Origin: Manduca sexta
Taxonomy: Eukaryota > Arthropoda > Insecta > Lepidoptera > Sphingidae
Direction: 5' to 3'
Length of the DNA: 64,000 nucleotides
Assembly: GCF_014839805.1 (NCBI RefSeq)
Contig: NC_051128.1
Location: 13,530,466 to 13,594,465, forward strand
Shown here: positions 1-13,066 of the stretch, in pieces
Layout: the number at the start of each line of letters is the position of its first letter
Position numbering within the stretch: the stretch's first letter is position 1
Made by a program: the position numbers and the translations under genes
Notes under the pieces: model-generated
What the model saw: the letters and a program-made list of their open reading frames with translations, nothing else
What the model was told of the DNA's origin: nothing
The model's database searches: none

Positions 1-27
1 CATCGAGACAGTCACAATATTTTTATT

Positions 28-276
28 AAAGATTACTAGCTTTTGCTCGCGAATTCGCCCGCGTGAAGGATGTTCCGGGATATTTTTTTTTTGTTATGTT
101 ATGACCAAATTACACAAAATCATTATAAATTATAGCCTATGTGTCATTCTGATGTATAACTAAAATTACTGTGAAGTTTCATCCAAATCCGTTCAGTAGT
201 TTTTTCGTGAAAGGGAAACAAACATACATCCATACATCCATCCTCACAAACTTTCACATTTATAATATTAGTAGGA
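28..276 (+). repeat. RTE-like LINE 3' tail
   Basis: The stretch starts with a TTACTAGCTTTTGCTCGCG-type segment and runs through the phrase AAATCCGTTCAGTAGTTTTT to end at TTTATAATATTAGTAGGA. These phrases are typical of the 3' ends of RTE-type LINEs scattered through insect genomes; that link is from memory, not a search. No coding part of the element is present. It lies just upstream of the exon at 402, so it is probably intronic to that gene. Confidence 0.5.
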
Positions 277-401
277 CAATAATTCCATACCAAAGTCTGA
301 AAGACCTCAATGTATTAACTACAACAAATCCACACCAATCAAACAATCACACCTTAAACTCGCATGTAAAATGTTTAACCTCACGTATGATTGTGTTCCA
401 G

Positions 402-1111
402 AGCAAGTGTCGGTGTCGACGCAGGCGGACGCGCCGTGCGCGGAGTGCGAGCAGCGAAACCTCGCGGGCTCGCAGCGGAGCCTCAAGAAGTTCTTCTGGT
501 CAGTATTCGTATTTACACATTATATTGTAGTTGACAACATTACAGAACTTATTCATTTCGTGAATAATAGTATTGTTGTTTTAGGAATGAAAAATGTTGT
601 TCTGTGTAGATAAATGATTTATCCATTTTGTGTAGATAACTGATTAATTGAGTTTTATTTCAATTAGTTTTATAAAGAATTTCTATTAGCTATTAACTAA
701 TATGTCTAGTTTGGTTCTATTATCTCGATTAGAATAAGTATTTAGTTAATATGTACCTGCATATAAAATATACAAATTTGATCCCACCCTATATATATTA
801 GTTTAAACACAATCCACCATTATATCCACACCCTGTATACGTAGCAGTTTCTCTAACCCTGCTACACGTGTTGACATTTATCCTTATATCGTTCAGTATG
901 TGATTCCAGGGAGTCAGTGAAGTGTCTGTTCCAAGTCTTCGCTGTGGTTTGCTTCATGTGTGCCATATGCGTGTTGTATTCGGTGTCGCGGCGGGCCGGA
1001 GTGGGAAGCGTGGGGGGGTGTGCGCGAGCCCTCCCCTGGCGCTGGCTGCATGCACAAGACCTTATGGACGTGCTCTTCAGGATCGAGTATGTCGCCGATG
1101 TGCCGATGTGA
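402..1111 (+). CDS. Last two exons of an unrecognised C-terminally anchored membrane protein
   Basis: Two exons are joined in frame: 402-498 (acceptor TTCCAG, donor TG/GTCAGT) and 910-1111 (acceptor ATTCCAG, stop TGA at 1109-1111). The joined reading gives an acidic and polar stretch with a CAEC motif, then SLKKFFWESVK. A hydrophobic segment of about 20 residues follows (around CLFQVFAVVCFMCAICVLY), then an Arg-containing linker and a luminal-type tail ending ADVPM. The layout of cytosolic region, one membrane segment and a short tail resembles tail-anchored proteins or, loosely, KASH-type nuclear envelope proteins. I see no conserved KASH ending and do not recognise the family. The 5' part of the gene lies outside the window. 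GC content in these exons is far above the flanks, which supports real coding sequence. An accidental open frame is unlikely because both splice signals and the phase agree. Confidence 0.5.
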
Positions 1112-4100
1112 ACACGGGTTTATACTCCTGGAGTGAAGGTTGAAACGCGGACTCGCCGCCTCAGTGATTTTATCAAATATTTTTCATTGACGACCAGTGA
1201 TATTTTTAGATACAAAAAACGGCAAATGTAAAATTTTAGATGTACTGTTTCATAAATTGGTATATCAAAAATTGTTATAAATTCTTTTCAAGATATAAAG
1301 AAGACGGTATATTATTGCCCTTAGGCGGAATGTCTGTCCACGTTTTTCTCCATAAAGTATAAAAACCTAATCGAAGATAACCCAGTTGAAAAAAGAGGCT
1401 CAAGTTTGAGACTAATCGTAAAGCAAGCGGATTTTGATAATCCCAGTAAGGCATGCAAATTAAAGCTGTTTTCATTTTGACTATAAACTTATATTAAAAT
1501 TGCCTAATCCCATTTTGAACGTATGGTCACTGTTCCCAAGACTGACCGCACAAGCATTACTGCCAATTGCACTGTTGTGACCATATCGGGACATTCTTGT
1601 AATAAACATATTAAATGACTATTCCATAATAGGAAAAATACTGTCTAAGGTAACTGCACCAGTAGTGGGCCAGTAATAATATTAAATACTGTAATTCAAG
1701 GAAACTAGTCAGTGTCCCATTATTTTTTGTTAATTAAAATGCGGAACATTTAGATGACTATAAGTACCTCGCAAGATGCTAATATGATGCTAAAGTATGT
1801 GGATATAATACCGCTATTCTACATGCTAATGATCTTAAATTTTGCGCTTTCATTACATCTGTCTTTGCATTTGTAAAACAGAACACCAATGCGGTTATAA
1901 AATTGGTAGTGGCCAACATTCAAAACATTTTTGTCCTTAATTGTTCACTGCTGGTGTATTTACTCTATATTTGTTAAATATATTAACTGTTACAATATAC
2001 ATTCGTTTCCATTGCATTTTAACAAATATTTTTATTATACAAAGAGGTGCTTTTTCAGAGTTCACCTTCATAATTTTTGGATTTTTCGGTTTCATTATTA
2101 TAGTAACTTAATGAGAATAATGGCCTGTATTTCGTTAAGCTTTAAGCAATTATTTTTAATTTTAAAATATAATAAATATGTAGCCATGACGTTTTAGTGT
2201 ATTATGGTTGTGTTTGCGGCTGTGGGCTACAACCAAAGTATAAAAACTAGAATTTAGACATATTCTACATATTCTCCACCTCTTAACTATTTAAAATTTT
2301 AATTAAAAATTAATATTATTAAGTGAATTTCCTACACTTTGTCCAAAGAAGTGTTTTAAAAAAATGCTATTAATCATACAAATGTATTTTTCGTTTTAAA
2401 TTTAACGTACTTTAGGCATTTAGATATTTTAAATGGTAATAGTTTTACCATAGTATAGGGTGGAGATATCCTTTATGGATGTTTGTATTAATATTTTCTA
2501 AGTATGGCTACTTACAAATATTTTAGAATAAATGAAAATCTTTATAGATCTGTAATTTTGAATAATTTTTCAAATAATAAAATTCCTTATTGTTTTAATT
2601 TTATGCACGATACCGCCTTACGTATGATTATTTCTGTGTTTTAAATCTCCTAAATTGTTTTTTTTTTTTTCATTTAAAAACGAAATACCTATTAGTTGAA
2701 ACACCCTTTAGAAATTTTATGAATGAGGTGGCAAAATATTGAAATAATAAAATTGAATTAAAAAAACTGAATCTTAAATGTACAATTGTAATATTATATT
2801 AATTAATAATTTTAACAACTAATAATTACTATACATAGGTTTGAATCTATGGTCAAAATTTTGGAAAAAGATTAACTGAAAAATATTGATAAAATTTTAA
2901 TTTGAATTCGCGAATCTGTATAGTATGACTTGAATAACGAAACTGTAATGTAAAGTCAATTAACTGTTTTTTTTATTTACCGACTAGTTTTGGGTCATGA
3001 CTCTCTTTAAGTTTTACTAAGATTACCTTATACTCTAATTAAAATAAAAGTTAGTTTCTATCGGAAATGTTATTTAAAGCAAGCATTTTATCTACCTACA
3101 TCATTTTGTTTGTATCTATAGTAAATTTCTTTCTACTTATAGTTTCACGTATGTTGTTTATTTTTAATCTTATATCTATAAACTATTGTATGTGTTCGCG
3201 TTACGTGGATGTTAATTGTATCGTTTTTCTGTAATTTTATATTTTCTAACTGCTGACATTGGTTATGAGAATGTGTTAATTCGTGTGCCTTTTTTAAAAC
3301 TTTATTATGTGGGCGTACAAAATATTAATCTACTTTACATGTAAATAGTGAAATGTTATTGATTTTCATATTTACTTTTAATTAGTGGTAGTGTAAGCTG
3401 ACTCAGTCAACACCTTTATGCATCAGTCAAAGAAAGCTATAGTAATATTAGTAACAAAAAATCTGAATATGATTATTCTATACATATGAGTACCCAATAT
3501 TGCCAAGTTAGAGGTCTTTTAGTTATTATATTGAGTTCTTTAGTCGTGCGCCCATAAAACAATTCTGTGATAGTCTAGTGCCAGTGAAGTAAAAGTTAGT
3601 TAGCGTTTAACAGAATAGACTAATTAATACTAGAATATGTAAAAAAGATTTAGCTGTTTGGAAATTTGTAATCAAAATTTACCATATTTTATCTGTACAT
3701 TGTATTAAAATGTACGCTGCGTTAGTCAATAGTATATGTAAGATGTTATGATGGCAGCTTAGGTTTTTGTGTATACATTGATTCGTTAATAACTTAAAAG
3801 CTATTGGATCATTTCTTTTCACTGAATTATTCTATTTCAAATGTTAGCAACATTGCGACATAAATAGATCCAAGTATTTATATTTTAACCACTAATTTAG
3901 TGTAGTTTTTATTGAAATGATACCTGTTTTATGCAACACCCTTTGAATGTATTTTAAAATTAGTCTAAAAATACAACATTTAAAGGTTTTAACTTGGAAA
4001 AAAGGCTTAAATAATTCGATATTTTACTTGAGAAACATAATGAATCAATGTTTAATGAAAATATATTTTAATGAAGACTAACATAGCATTTATTACGCAT

Positions 4101-4240
4101 TTATTTTAAGTTAGTACAAAATGTTAATGAACGTTTTTGTATACAATTTCCTAGTATTACTATAATCTCGCGTTGACATTCTGGTATATTTTGTTAGTGT
4201 ATAATTTTCAATGTATCACCTATTGTTAGTAAAATAAATA
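1112..4240 (+). other. Probable long 3'UTR of the upstream membrane-protein gene
   Basis: About 3.1 kb of very AT-rich DNA follows the stop at 1111 with no credible coding frame. It contains a Pumilio-type motif TGTAAATA (3340-3347), a K-box core TGTGAT (3566-3571) and an AATAAA at 4233-4238 followed by a T/GT-rich stretch, which would be a reasonable polyadenylation site. The extent is inferred; an earlier cleavage site cannot be excluded without RNA data. Confidence 0.3.
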
Positions 4241-4344
4241 GATATTGCAATAGTTTGTTTTTTATTCACAACTTTTAACTACCTACAAATCTACATATCT
4301 ACTTGGTACCTACATATATTTCAATATTCTATTACCTAAAATTG

Positions 4345-4600
4345 TCTTGGTGACGTAGTTGTATTACGTGCTTAATATGACACCATTATGTGGTCCCGGG
4401 TTCGAATCCCGGGTCGCGCATATTAATATTAGGTTTTTCTGCCTAATACAGCCCAGTCTAAAATTTAAGACTCGCCCCCATCCCATCATGGGATGGGACA
4501 TACGATGGCAAAAACTGGGTTGCACCTTTTGTTACAACACTACCTACCCCTTTAGGGATAAAAGCGTGATGTGTCTTTGTTTTCTTTTTCTATTACCATA
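4345..4600 (+). repeat. tRNA-derived SINE
   Basis: A polymerase III type head is visible: an A-box-like TGACGTAGTTG at 4351 and a perfect B-box GGTTCGAATCC at 4399-4409. A tRNA-unrelated body rich in short C and T runs follows. The part after the B-box does not fold as a tRNA acceptor arm (no matching 5' strand upstream of the A-box), so this is a SINE and not a tRNA gene. Exact ends were not determined, because I did not find a target duplication. Confidence 0.55.
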
Positions 4601-7204
4601 AACCCGATGCTCACTATACTATCTTAGAGATAGAAAGAGATGCATTTATATCATAGTTGAAATTTTTTGCTAATGGAACTTATAACAAGCCTTTATTTAA
4701 CTTTCAATGTTTGTAATTTGTATGTATGTTCGGGTGATATCTTGCAACTGAATTTTAAAGCAGTTATATTAAATAAAAGTTTGTTTATAAAAATGTTTTT
4801 TTTTTTACTATTCTGAGATTTTGATAGTCTTGACGGAATACAAAGATTTTCTTTTCTTTGTGGCTTAGAGGCTACAATGCATAGACAATGATTGCCTTCA
4901 GACTGTCGATTTGAAATCCTAATATATAGGTTCATGGGTTCTTCAATAGTCGCGACATGTAAAATTTTACAAACGTACAGTTAGCATATTATGTGTAGTT
5001 AAACAAATTTAAATCTCAATTCGCTTCTATGCGTTTATAATTTTTATTTCCTTTGTGTGAAGGAAAGTAAACCTTAACGTTATTTTTGAAAAGAAAAAAA
5101 TTGGTAAGAACACAAAAGTGAATAAGCGATTTAAAGCTTTAAATTTGTTCAGCTATTTATGTGACTGACTGTTACAGTTTCGGTTTTTTTTCAAATCCAA
5201 AATTAATGTTTATTTTTTTTGCAATACCTAAATCTAACGTTTTTCAACCGATTTCTAAAAATAATGTTTTGTATTTGATTAATATGTGTGTATGTTCGTG
5301 ATTTTCTCAAAAACTAATGAAATTTGGATGGGATTTTTGTTATTCTATATTTGTTCTAATAAACCGTCAAAAGCAACGAATAAATAAATCTAAAAATCAC
5401 ACCGTATTTACATAGCTCTTTAAAAAATTTCATTCTTGCTGAATTCGGTTCTATATGCACAATGCACACAGGTAAATGGTGTTAAAAAATCGAAATAAAA
5501 CTATCCGGAATAAGAGTTTAGCAAAAATAAATTATTGAGATAAATGAAAAATTTTACGGTTGCACCCACAGTCCTTTTATATATAGGTGTGGTACTACGT
5601 AATTAACTTCTAAAAAAAACTGACTCATTTTTATAGGCACAGTTTTTTTTAATTAATCGCATTTCGGCCGCAAACCCAACGTCAAGCTGTAAACGGTGCG
5701 TGATAAACAATAACTCCCACAAGTTCGAGTGGTATTTATTTACAAAGGGACCGGTAATCTTGCCTTTTGTGCCCGCAACAAAGGCGTCAAGGTGCGTTGC
5801 CAAGGGGATAGCTTGAACTGAGAAATGCCTTCGCCAATATTTCCCACAAGATGCATTTTTTATAAAGGGTCAGTGACGGAGATTACGTTCGGATGTTTGG
5901 TCATTATTTTTTTGGAGTTTTAAAAGTTTATTCGTAATTGAAGTAAGTAGTAGTGAAAGGTCCTTATAACCCGATTCCCGTCGACTTCCCTCTATATAGA
6001 AAACGAATTTCAGAACGATTTGCAGACTGCATTTATGCATATTAGTACCTAAATGTTGTGTCGGGTTCCTTTTTGGTAAATTTTACCTTTCGCCACTAGA
6101 AATATATAGATAGAATTTTATAGCGGTTATATACTATAATTTTTTCCCATTTCGAAGACCGCAGCCGTCGTGATTACGGGGCGGACTGACTTCAATAGTA
6201 TACCAATCTTAAATGAACTAATAACTATTGTTCCACGTAGGACCTAGTAAATACGATATAATAACTGATTTCTAGTCTATAGATAATAATCTAGGCGCTC
6301 TCAGAGGGTGATAAGATTAGGTACCTAACATATTTATTGTCGTTGAAAATATTGACATTTTTAAATCAATTTACAGATTTCATTTTTCAATTTGTACTTT
6401 CCACTCGGGTAGCGCGGACAGTGAACAATGGATTTAAATTCGAAGATACATCTATTTCTCGAAAATGAACTTAATAAGCTCTCTTGTACTGAGAAATGAT
6501 TTACAATAGGATTAGTATAGTTAGTACTCCGTTAATCTAAGTAATTTCTTTTTGTTGCATACTACTCTAAATGTTTTTTCAATGTTTTAAAATTTTTGCT
6601 ATTTAGAAATAATACTGTTTTTGTATTGTATAACTGGGCTCATTCAGAAAGTAAGTAAGTATTTTTTTGCCTTGATTCAGACTTACCTTTAAATAGGTAT
6701 AACTAAAAGAAAACTAAATTTCCCTATTCTATTACTCGAAGTTAACCCGTATCAATTACATGTAAATAGATTAGATAGAACTTGAACTTCATAAATTCAA
6801 CTATAACACGATTGTGTATGGTCTGAATTCGCTTGTGCAGGAAGTAAGGGGTCCCAGCGGAACACCTGTCATCACACCGTGGGAATGCGTTTACATGGAA
6901 GGACATTTTTATGATTGATTCATAATATTGTGGCTTTTTAATTCTCACACAATTTTTCTTAAGAATAATAAAATATTCGGTTATACAAGTAATATATTTA
7001 AGACTTTTTTGTTTGAATTCGCTTTGATGGATTAAGTAAACGATATTTCCTATGCTTTGAATCACGTATTAATAGTAAATAGTGTTATCGCTGTAAATGT
7101 CCTTTTATAGGAAAAGCTAACATTGGACAAACGTCTTATAAAGTCTAATGTCGGTAGCTAGAAAATTCAAAGTGTAACGTGCCTACGGCCGCAATTTTCT
7201 GAAA

Positions 7205-7500
7205 AAACTGGTATTAGGTCTCTACTATGTGAGCGTCCCCCTGGTAGATACCACTGCAATGTCCATTTCTGTCGCCAAGCAGCAGTATGTAGTCACTGTT
7301 GTGTTCCGGTTTGAAGGACATTGTAGTGTAGGTAACTACTGGACATAATAAGACTTAACATCTCATGTTTTAGGATGGCGAGCGCAGTGGAATACAAAAC
7401 AATACATTGTAATTCAAGGTGTTGGATGGTGATTCTACTGTTTATGGGGTCGTATCACTTACGATCAGGCGAACGGCAAGCTCATCTCGTCAATCAAAGC
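7205..7500 (+). repeat. Dispersed lepidopteran non-LTR element tail
   Basis: The segment from TTAGGTCTCTACTATGTGAG through GGAATACAAAACAATACATT to CGATCAGGCGAACGGCAAGC matches a phrase order I know from many lepidopteran repeats (probably the 3' end of a LINE). No reverse transcriptase frame is attached, so it is a truncated copy. Assignment to a named family needs a repeat-library search. Confidence 0.5.
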
Positions 7501-7820
7501 AAAAAATATAAAAAAAAAACACTATACAAACAAAACTTTAACTCTACCTACATTAAAAAAAAATCTATCCTTAGTTCTCGCACAATGTTTATTGCTGGTC
7601 ATTCCCCATATTGTTTAAACCCTATCGTCATAAAAACCTCATTAATCCAAAATTCTCGCGTCATAAAGTGAACAGCATAAATATTTATCCATCAATCAGG
7701 ACAATAGTTTTTTGAAGCGTCCGCCGCGACCCGGAAACCAGCCCCGGATACGATGGCTTTTTCATCTCAATAAAAACGAGTTGATAGTCAAAGGGAACTG
7801 TTTTTATAACCACCTGTTTC

Positions 7821-10163
7821 TGTGGGAATCCTTGTGTGAATGCAAAAAAATGTCGAGATTTCATTGTCCGCATAAAAAATATAATTTAATGATTATTCCT
7901 TGTTTTTGTTATAGGTATGTAGTTAGTTTTATTGTACAATTATAAAATCCTGAATGTGGAATAATTTACTGGACAAAATTACAGTTAATCATCCGATAGA
8001 AGCTTGTTGAAAGTTTTCTAATGATTGAAGAATGATTCAGTGCATTTAAATTAGCAGCATAAAACCCTATAATAAATTTTAAAGGACCTCTACAATTGGT
8101 ATTCTACATTTTCTTATATAAACAAATCTTAATTGGTTTTATCAATTTTACGCAGAATTTAAGAAACCTGACTTTATTCTAATTTCTTATCCAAATCAAT
8201 CTTAATATTAATTTTACCAGTTTTACGCAGAATTTCACAAACCGGACCCTTAACGAACGGAAATTAATGATCTTTATCTCTATCCCTGGCTAATTTTCAC
8301 ACAAAAGAAGCGACTGACCCTCCGAGAACGGTAACTTTCTTGTAACAACTCCGACCCCATTCGTTTTTGTAAGCATCCCTTAATCTCGGGAAGGAAGCGG
8401 GTCCGCTACGATTTGTATTATAACTAGTTCACACGATGTCACGGATTAAATGTGAGAAACTTCCTCGGAAGTCTTTTTGTTCGTCACGTATGACACCATT
8501 CCAGTTCTATCTTAACTATGGGAATTCTATAATGTAAAGAAAGGAGGATTAATTATTTGGAAAATTATAGTATAACATTAATAATAATATCAAGAAATAT
8601 AGTATATATGTCAACAATATGAGCCTTTATTCAGCTTCTAACTGAAGTAGCAGTCGACTGATACAGCAGCGGTGATTTTCAATAAGGCATTTAGGTAACG
8701 TATGGATACTAAGCATGTGAGCTTTCACTCTTTTTCACTCGCATTTCTTGCCTGCACCACTCTATTATCCTATTTATTTTCGCAAATAAATAGTTTGCTG
8801 TTGAAAAAAAGTATCACTGTTCTCATTTTATTACTTACCGAAATTTTAATTATCCAAAGTTATGATGCATATTCATTTAAAAGACTGATTGAACAACTGC
8901 GTCGGTTTTTATCAATAACCGAAGAGCCTTTTTTGTCCGAGATTCATTCAAAAAGGGGCTGTAGTAGTTTCATTGGAATTTGACGAAGAGAAAGAACCCA
9001 AAAGTGTGAGACAATATTAATTATCTTTTATTTAAATCAGCTGTTTATAGTCGTTAATTTGCACGATTATAAAGGCAATTGTAGATATAATTTCAGCCAA
9101 GGGTTGACCCGATTATATTCTAACTCCTTACGATGAAATACCTATGTATGCTTTCCTTAAAATCGTCAACAAAATGACTAACTGAGTAATAAATCATTTT
9201 AAAACCACCATTTCCAATAAATCCTCGTTACTACGAAAAAATATAATTTGAGACATCAGTTCAGTTTGGAAAGTTATAATGCCACAAACAAGGCTAATTA
9301 ATGGTCCAAAAACTGATGAGAGCAGCATACATCGCGTGGGATTCAGTTCCCACTGTCCACCCCCGTTAACTCATCAACATATGAACAATTATTCACCATT
9401 CATTAGCCATCACGCGATCGCGTGGAGACTCGTCACACTTCGGTACTTTTTTCCAGTTTTATTATGACAACCTTGTTATTTTACTACAATATTACTTAAT
9501 TTTGAACCTTAGTTTATTGCAATAAAGTTTTCTACGACTGTGTTAATAACTTTGTACTATCTCGCCACAAAGTTATATTTGCGGTTGTGAAAATAAAGGT
9601 TAGGGTAAAAATGTATGCATGATGATGTCCGTATAGATAGGTCAAATGAATTATTAAGGTTGTTATAACTGCCCGGTACCGTGGGAGAAAGCGTTATTCT
9701 AATTGAATATTAAAAGCGAAGGTATGTGGACACCTGGGTGTGTCGATGACCTATTTCATTGGCTTATTGTTTTCACTTTTCTTCCCATAGAATGCTCGTT
9801 GGTTTGTGGTTAATGGATTTTAACTTGTAATTTAAATTGAAGGTAAATTAATGGCTATAGTTTAGATAAGGTTATATTTACGGTAATTTAATTTGTACAT
9901 TAAAATATTTAATTGCAAGTAATGTAATATTTTCGATATAATTTTCTTCGTAATTTACATTTCTACCCGTAGCTTTAATATTTACCTGTAGCAATAAAAA
10001 AAAAAAAATTTAAGACAACATTTTGTTCAGACTATATGGTCTACTACCTTAGCAACTTTTACAATGAGGAAATTATATTAATATAACTGCGCAAATTCAT
10101 ACAGTACTGTATCATTATATCAAAACCCTTTGCACCTTTATGCATTCCCACACATCGTGAGAA
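7821..10163. promoter_or_regulatory. Group of Su(H)-type sites upstream of the HES gene
   Basis: Exact matches to YGTGRGAA occur at 7821-7828 (TGTGGGAA), 8451-8458 (TGTGAGAA), 10156-10163 (CGTGAGAA) and, on the minus strand, 10145-10152 (TTCCCACA). The last two are 3 bp apart but face the wrong way and too close for a classical Su(H) paired site. HES genes are direct Notch targets through Su(H)/CSL, so the sites fit the neighbour at 11315. Binding is not shown by sequence alone. Confidence 0.3.
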
Positions 10164-11314
10164 CTCAACTTACCCCACCATATGAAGTACCGAGTTTTAG
10201 TGTCAACTAAACCGTGACAAAAAACCCACAACTTTATGGCCACCTTCCCTTTACGTTACGATGGGCATGAAGTACGCTATTTAATCGTCAAGGTGCCGGT
10301 TGAAAGAAACTCTGTGCTTTATAGCCATTCATGAAGTACGGGGTTTGTTTGGGCGGGGTGGGAAAACTGTTAATGTGGTACTTGATGTGCGTGCGTTCGG
10401 TGTTGCATTCCCATACATACAGGATAAGGGGCAAAGAGTAGCTTCACTCGATTTATATTTTAATTAATGAGAAAATTATTGTTTTTATAATAAATATTGA
10501 TATGAATACGGAAAATTGTGATGTTAGGACATAAAAAAAAAAAGATTGGATCTTGTGTTGATACATGTATATAAAAACATTTTTTTTTAATTTTAAAAAT
10601 ATCTTTGAGTTTTATCTTGGGACGCCTTTTACGTTGGTAGAATCAGGAGCAGAACTTATTAGTAATAAGTAGGTGTTTTCTACGTAATAAGTACTCACAT
10701 ATAACATCATAACACAATTATCCCGTTAAGTTTGTAGAATGATGTCACCGCAATTATGGAAATTGAAAATCCCTGTACAATATTCACAATAAAACATATT
10801 ACGTATTTTTTGTTTTTGATGAAAGCATTTATTTTTCCGGGTTGTCGTTTCTCGGGAATTTCTAGAAACATTATTTTTTCCTCAAGTTCCGGATACATTA
10901 AAGCCGGAAAACCAAAAGCTATTATGTATAAATAATTGTCGAAAAAAATCCCCATAGATTTTCTTATCAAATCTAAGAGCTGATTTTATACAAACACCGC
11001 AAATCTAAACAAAAAAATATCGCAAACTTAAAAATAATCGAACCGACACCTTCTTTCACCCACGAACCACCAAACCATACGTTCCATTCACAACAGGTTC
11101 CCGTGAAGAGCGAGACGGAACGAAAACAAAACATTCCGACACAATTCCCATCGCACAACGTCGCGCGCGCGACTGAGATAGCAATATTCTCGCAGTACAT
11201 TTCACAAACAGGATGGCTCGGAAACGACACAATTTTAATGTGCTCACAACTCCGCTACTCTCATACGAGGATCGGACGTCGAGGGGAGCGGACGTGTGAC
11301 TAAGTGTACCCAAA

Positions 11315-13066
11315 ATGCCTTGCAGTGAAGACGATGACTCCCAGTCTGGGTATGTGGAGCCTACCCAGGGAATGTCGAAGGCTGAACTCAGAAAGGTGAT
11401 TATTGTGACGTGATTGTGATGTTCGATGTTGGATTATATGATAACGCAGATCCTGAAGTGTTAAGTGTTGCCAAAGTTATTAGTGTCCACACTAAAAAGT
11501 TACAAGCACCAAGTATACAAAAAAATGTGAAAAGTTTATGTGACTTGTTATCAAAATGTACAGAACAGTTCATTTTCCCATAGTGTAGTTTATGTGCCAA
11601 AATTATTGAAGCTAATGAAATATTTCCCTATTCCAGACCAATAAACCAATAATGGAAAAGAAAAGGCGTGCGCGCATCAATCGCTGTCTAAACGAGCTTA
11701 AGGACCTCCTCATGGATGCAGACAAAGACGTAAGTGCCATCATATTTTAAAAATGTTTAAATAAAAAAAAATGTATATATAATTAACTTATTCTTTGAAA
11801 TCAGTAAATGAAATAAACGTTTCTTTTATAATCTTAATTGCGTTTTAAATTCCAAGTTGTTTATGAAATGCACACTGTTATTGTTTTGTTACTGTTTCTT
11901 ACATCACAAAAGATATTTACGAACGCAATGTCTATTTAAAACTGATAAGATTCCAATAAGTATGTTCACTAAATGTTACTTTCTTATTCCAGCCAGCACG
12001 TCATTCTAAGCTGGAAAAGGCGGACATCCTGGAGCTCACGGTGAAACACCTGCAAACTTTACAACGACAGCAGTTAGCTGCAGCGATAGCAGCAGACCCC
12101 GCAGTGCTGCAGCGATTCAAGTCTGGCTTTGGCGACTGCGCAGTAGAAGTCAGGAGGTACCTCTCAAGACTGGCCAGCGTTCCAACAGGACTTCGGCATC
12201 GACTTGGAAACCATTTGAACTCGTGTATATCTGGGATAGATAGGCTGCACACCCCAGCTGATTATGTACCTTTAGTTCCGGATCCATTACGCTTGGACGA
12301 TGAGAGACCAAGCGCTTTCCATTTCGTCAAATCTTTGAAGCCAACTAGTCCGCCCCTCAGTCCTCTATCGTGCGATTCGGCGTGTGATTCATCAACGGAA
12401 TTGGAGACACCGCCACGGCCAGTTCAAAACTTCCCATTCCCTACTCCACCCAGCAGATCTGCGTCAGATCAAGATTCTAGTCCGGAAACCCAGAAGGCGA
12501 CTGTTTCCTCAACAACTATATCACCAGAAACGTTGAAGCAAGAAGCGTTAAGAAACAAGAAGTTCATGGAACCTCTCTCAATAGTAATCGACGTCGAGAA
12601 TTACAAAATTGGTATCGATGCATCTCCTAAAAGAGCTGTCGATTATTCTATAAGACATAAGTTAAAACGACCTGTGGTGGACTTGACTGGACCGCCGCCA
12701 AAATTAGTGAGACTAGAAGCAGAGAAGACCGTGACAATACCGGAGAAAAAACCTTACGAAACACCTGATAAGATGTCGGCATTCAGACGTGTTCCAGAGA
12801 GAGTAAACTTACCGGAAAGGAAGCTAACTTTACCTGACAGTATACCATTAGTAAGTGAGAATGAAAGATTTGTTGTGCCACGAACTGTTATAAGTCACAC
12901 AGCCGAATCTCTTGCACAATCGGCTCACAATATTGAATTGGAAAAAGACCAAAAAGTGCCTCCACCTAGAATAGATAATGTGCAAGTGAGGGTGGAAGCT
13001 GACACCAGTTCCCGTTCTCCTGAACAGGGGAGTTCGAGTAGTACAGAAATGTGGCGCCCCTGGTGA
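11315..13066 (+). CDS. dpn: HES-family bHLH-Orange repressor, Deadpan-like
   Basis: Nuclear transcriptional repressor of the Hairy/Enhancer-of-split family; members act downstream of Notch and in neural stem cells. Three exons join in phase 0: 11315-11395, 11637-11729 and 11993-13066, giving 415 residues. The bHLH domain covers about residues 28-86, with the family's proline-bearing basic region (KPIMEKKRRARIN) and second helix KLEKADILELTVKHL. The Orange domain follows at about 92-135 (RFKSGFGDCAVEVRRYL). The long tail is Ser/Pro-rich, and the last four residues are WRPW, the Groucho-recruiting motif. The N-terminal SKAELRKTNKPIMEK and the sequence after helix 2 favour Deadpan over Hairy; this is recalled similarity, so the paralogue name is less sure than the family. 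The loop is one residue shorter than I expect for this family. The start is the only ATG in frame before the basic region. It is convergent with CEP131. Confidence 0.88.

Larger units (their letters stand above)
4601..11100. other. Intergenic region, no gene seen
   Basis: This 6.5-kb AT-rich stretch separates the upstream 3'UTR from the HES-family gene. Open frames are short, AT-biased and lack splice-consistent partners. It holds a LINE-like tail at 7205-7500, an imperfect direct duplication of about 50 bp sharing the phrase TTTTACGCAGAATTT (about 8124-8170 and 8197-8245), and several Su(H)-type sites. It may contain distal control elements of the HES gene; nothing proves this. Confidence 0.4.

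Noticed and set aside
2..530. The 119-codon plus-strand frame from 171
   Set aside because: It starts in the LINE tail and reads the true exon in another frame, giving an Arg-run artefact.
4351..4420. A possible tRNA gene (perfect B-box)
   Set aside because: No pairing acceptor and D arms are found at the right distance, and a SINE body follows.
10145..10163. A Su(H) paired site
   Set aside because: The two sites face the opposite way to the classical pair and are only 3 bp apart, so only single sites are claimed.
12001..12252. Minus-strand open frame over the HES gene
   Set aside because: It is antisense to a strongly conserved coding exon.
11315..13066. Identification of the HES gene as hairy
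   Set aside because: The sequence before the basic region and after helix 2 fits Deadpan better, although the GY box also occurs in hairy; the paralogue is left with moderate certainty.
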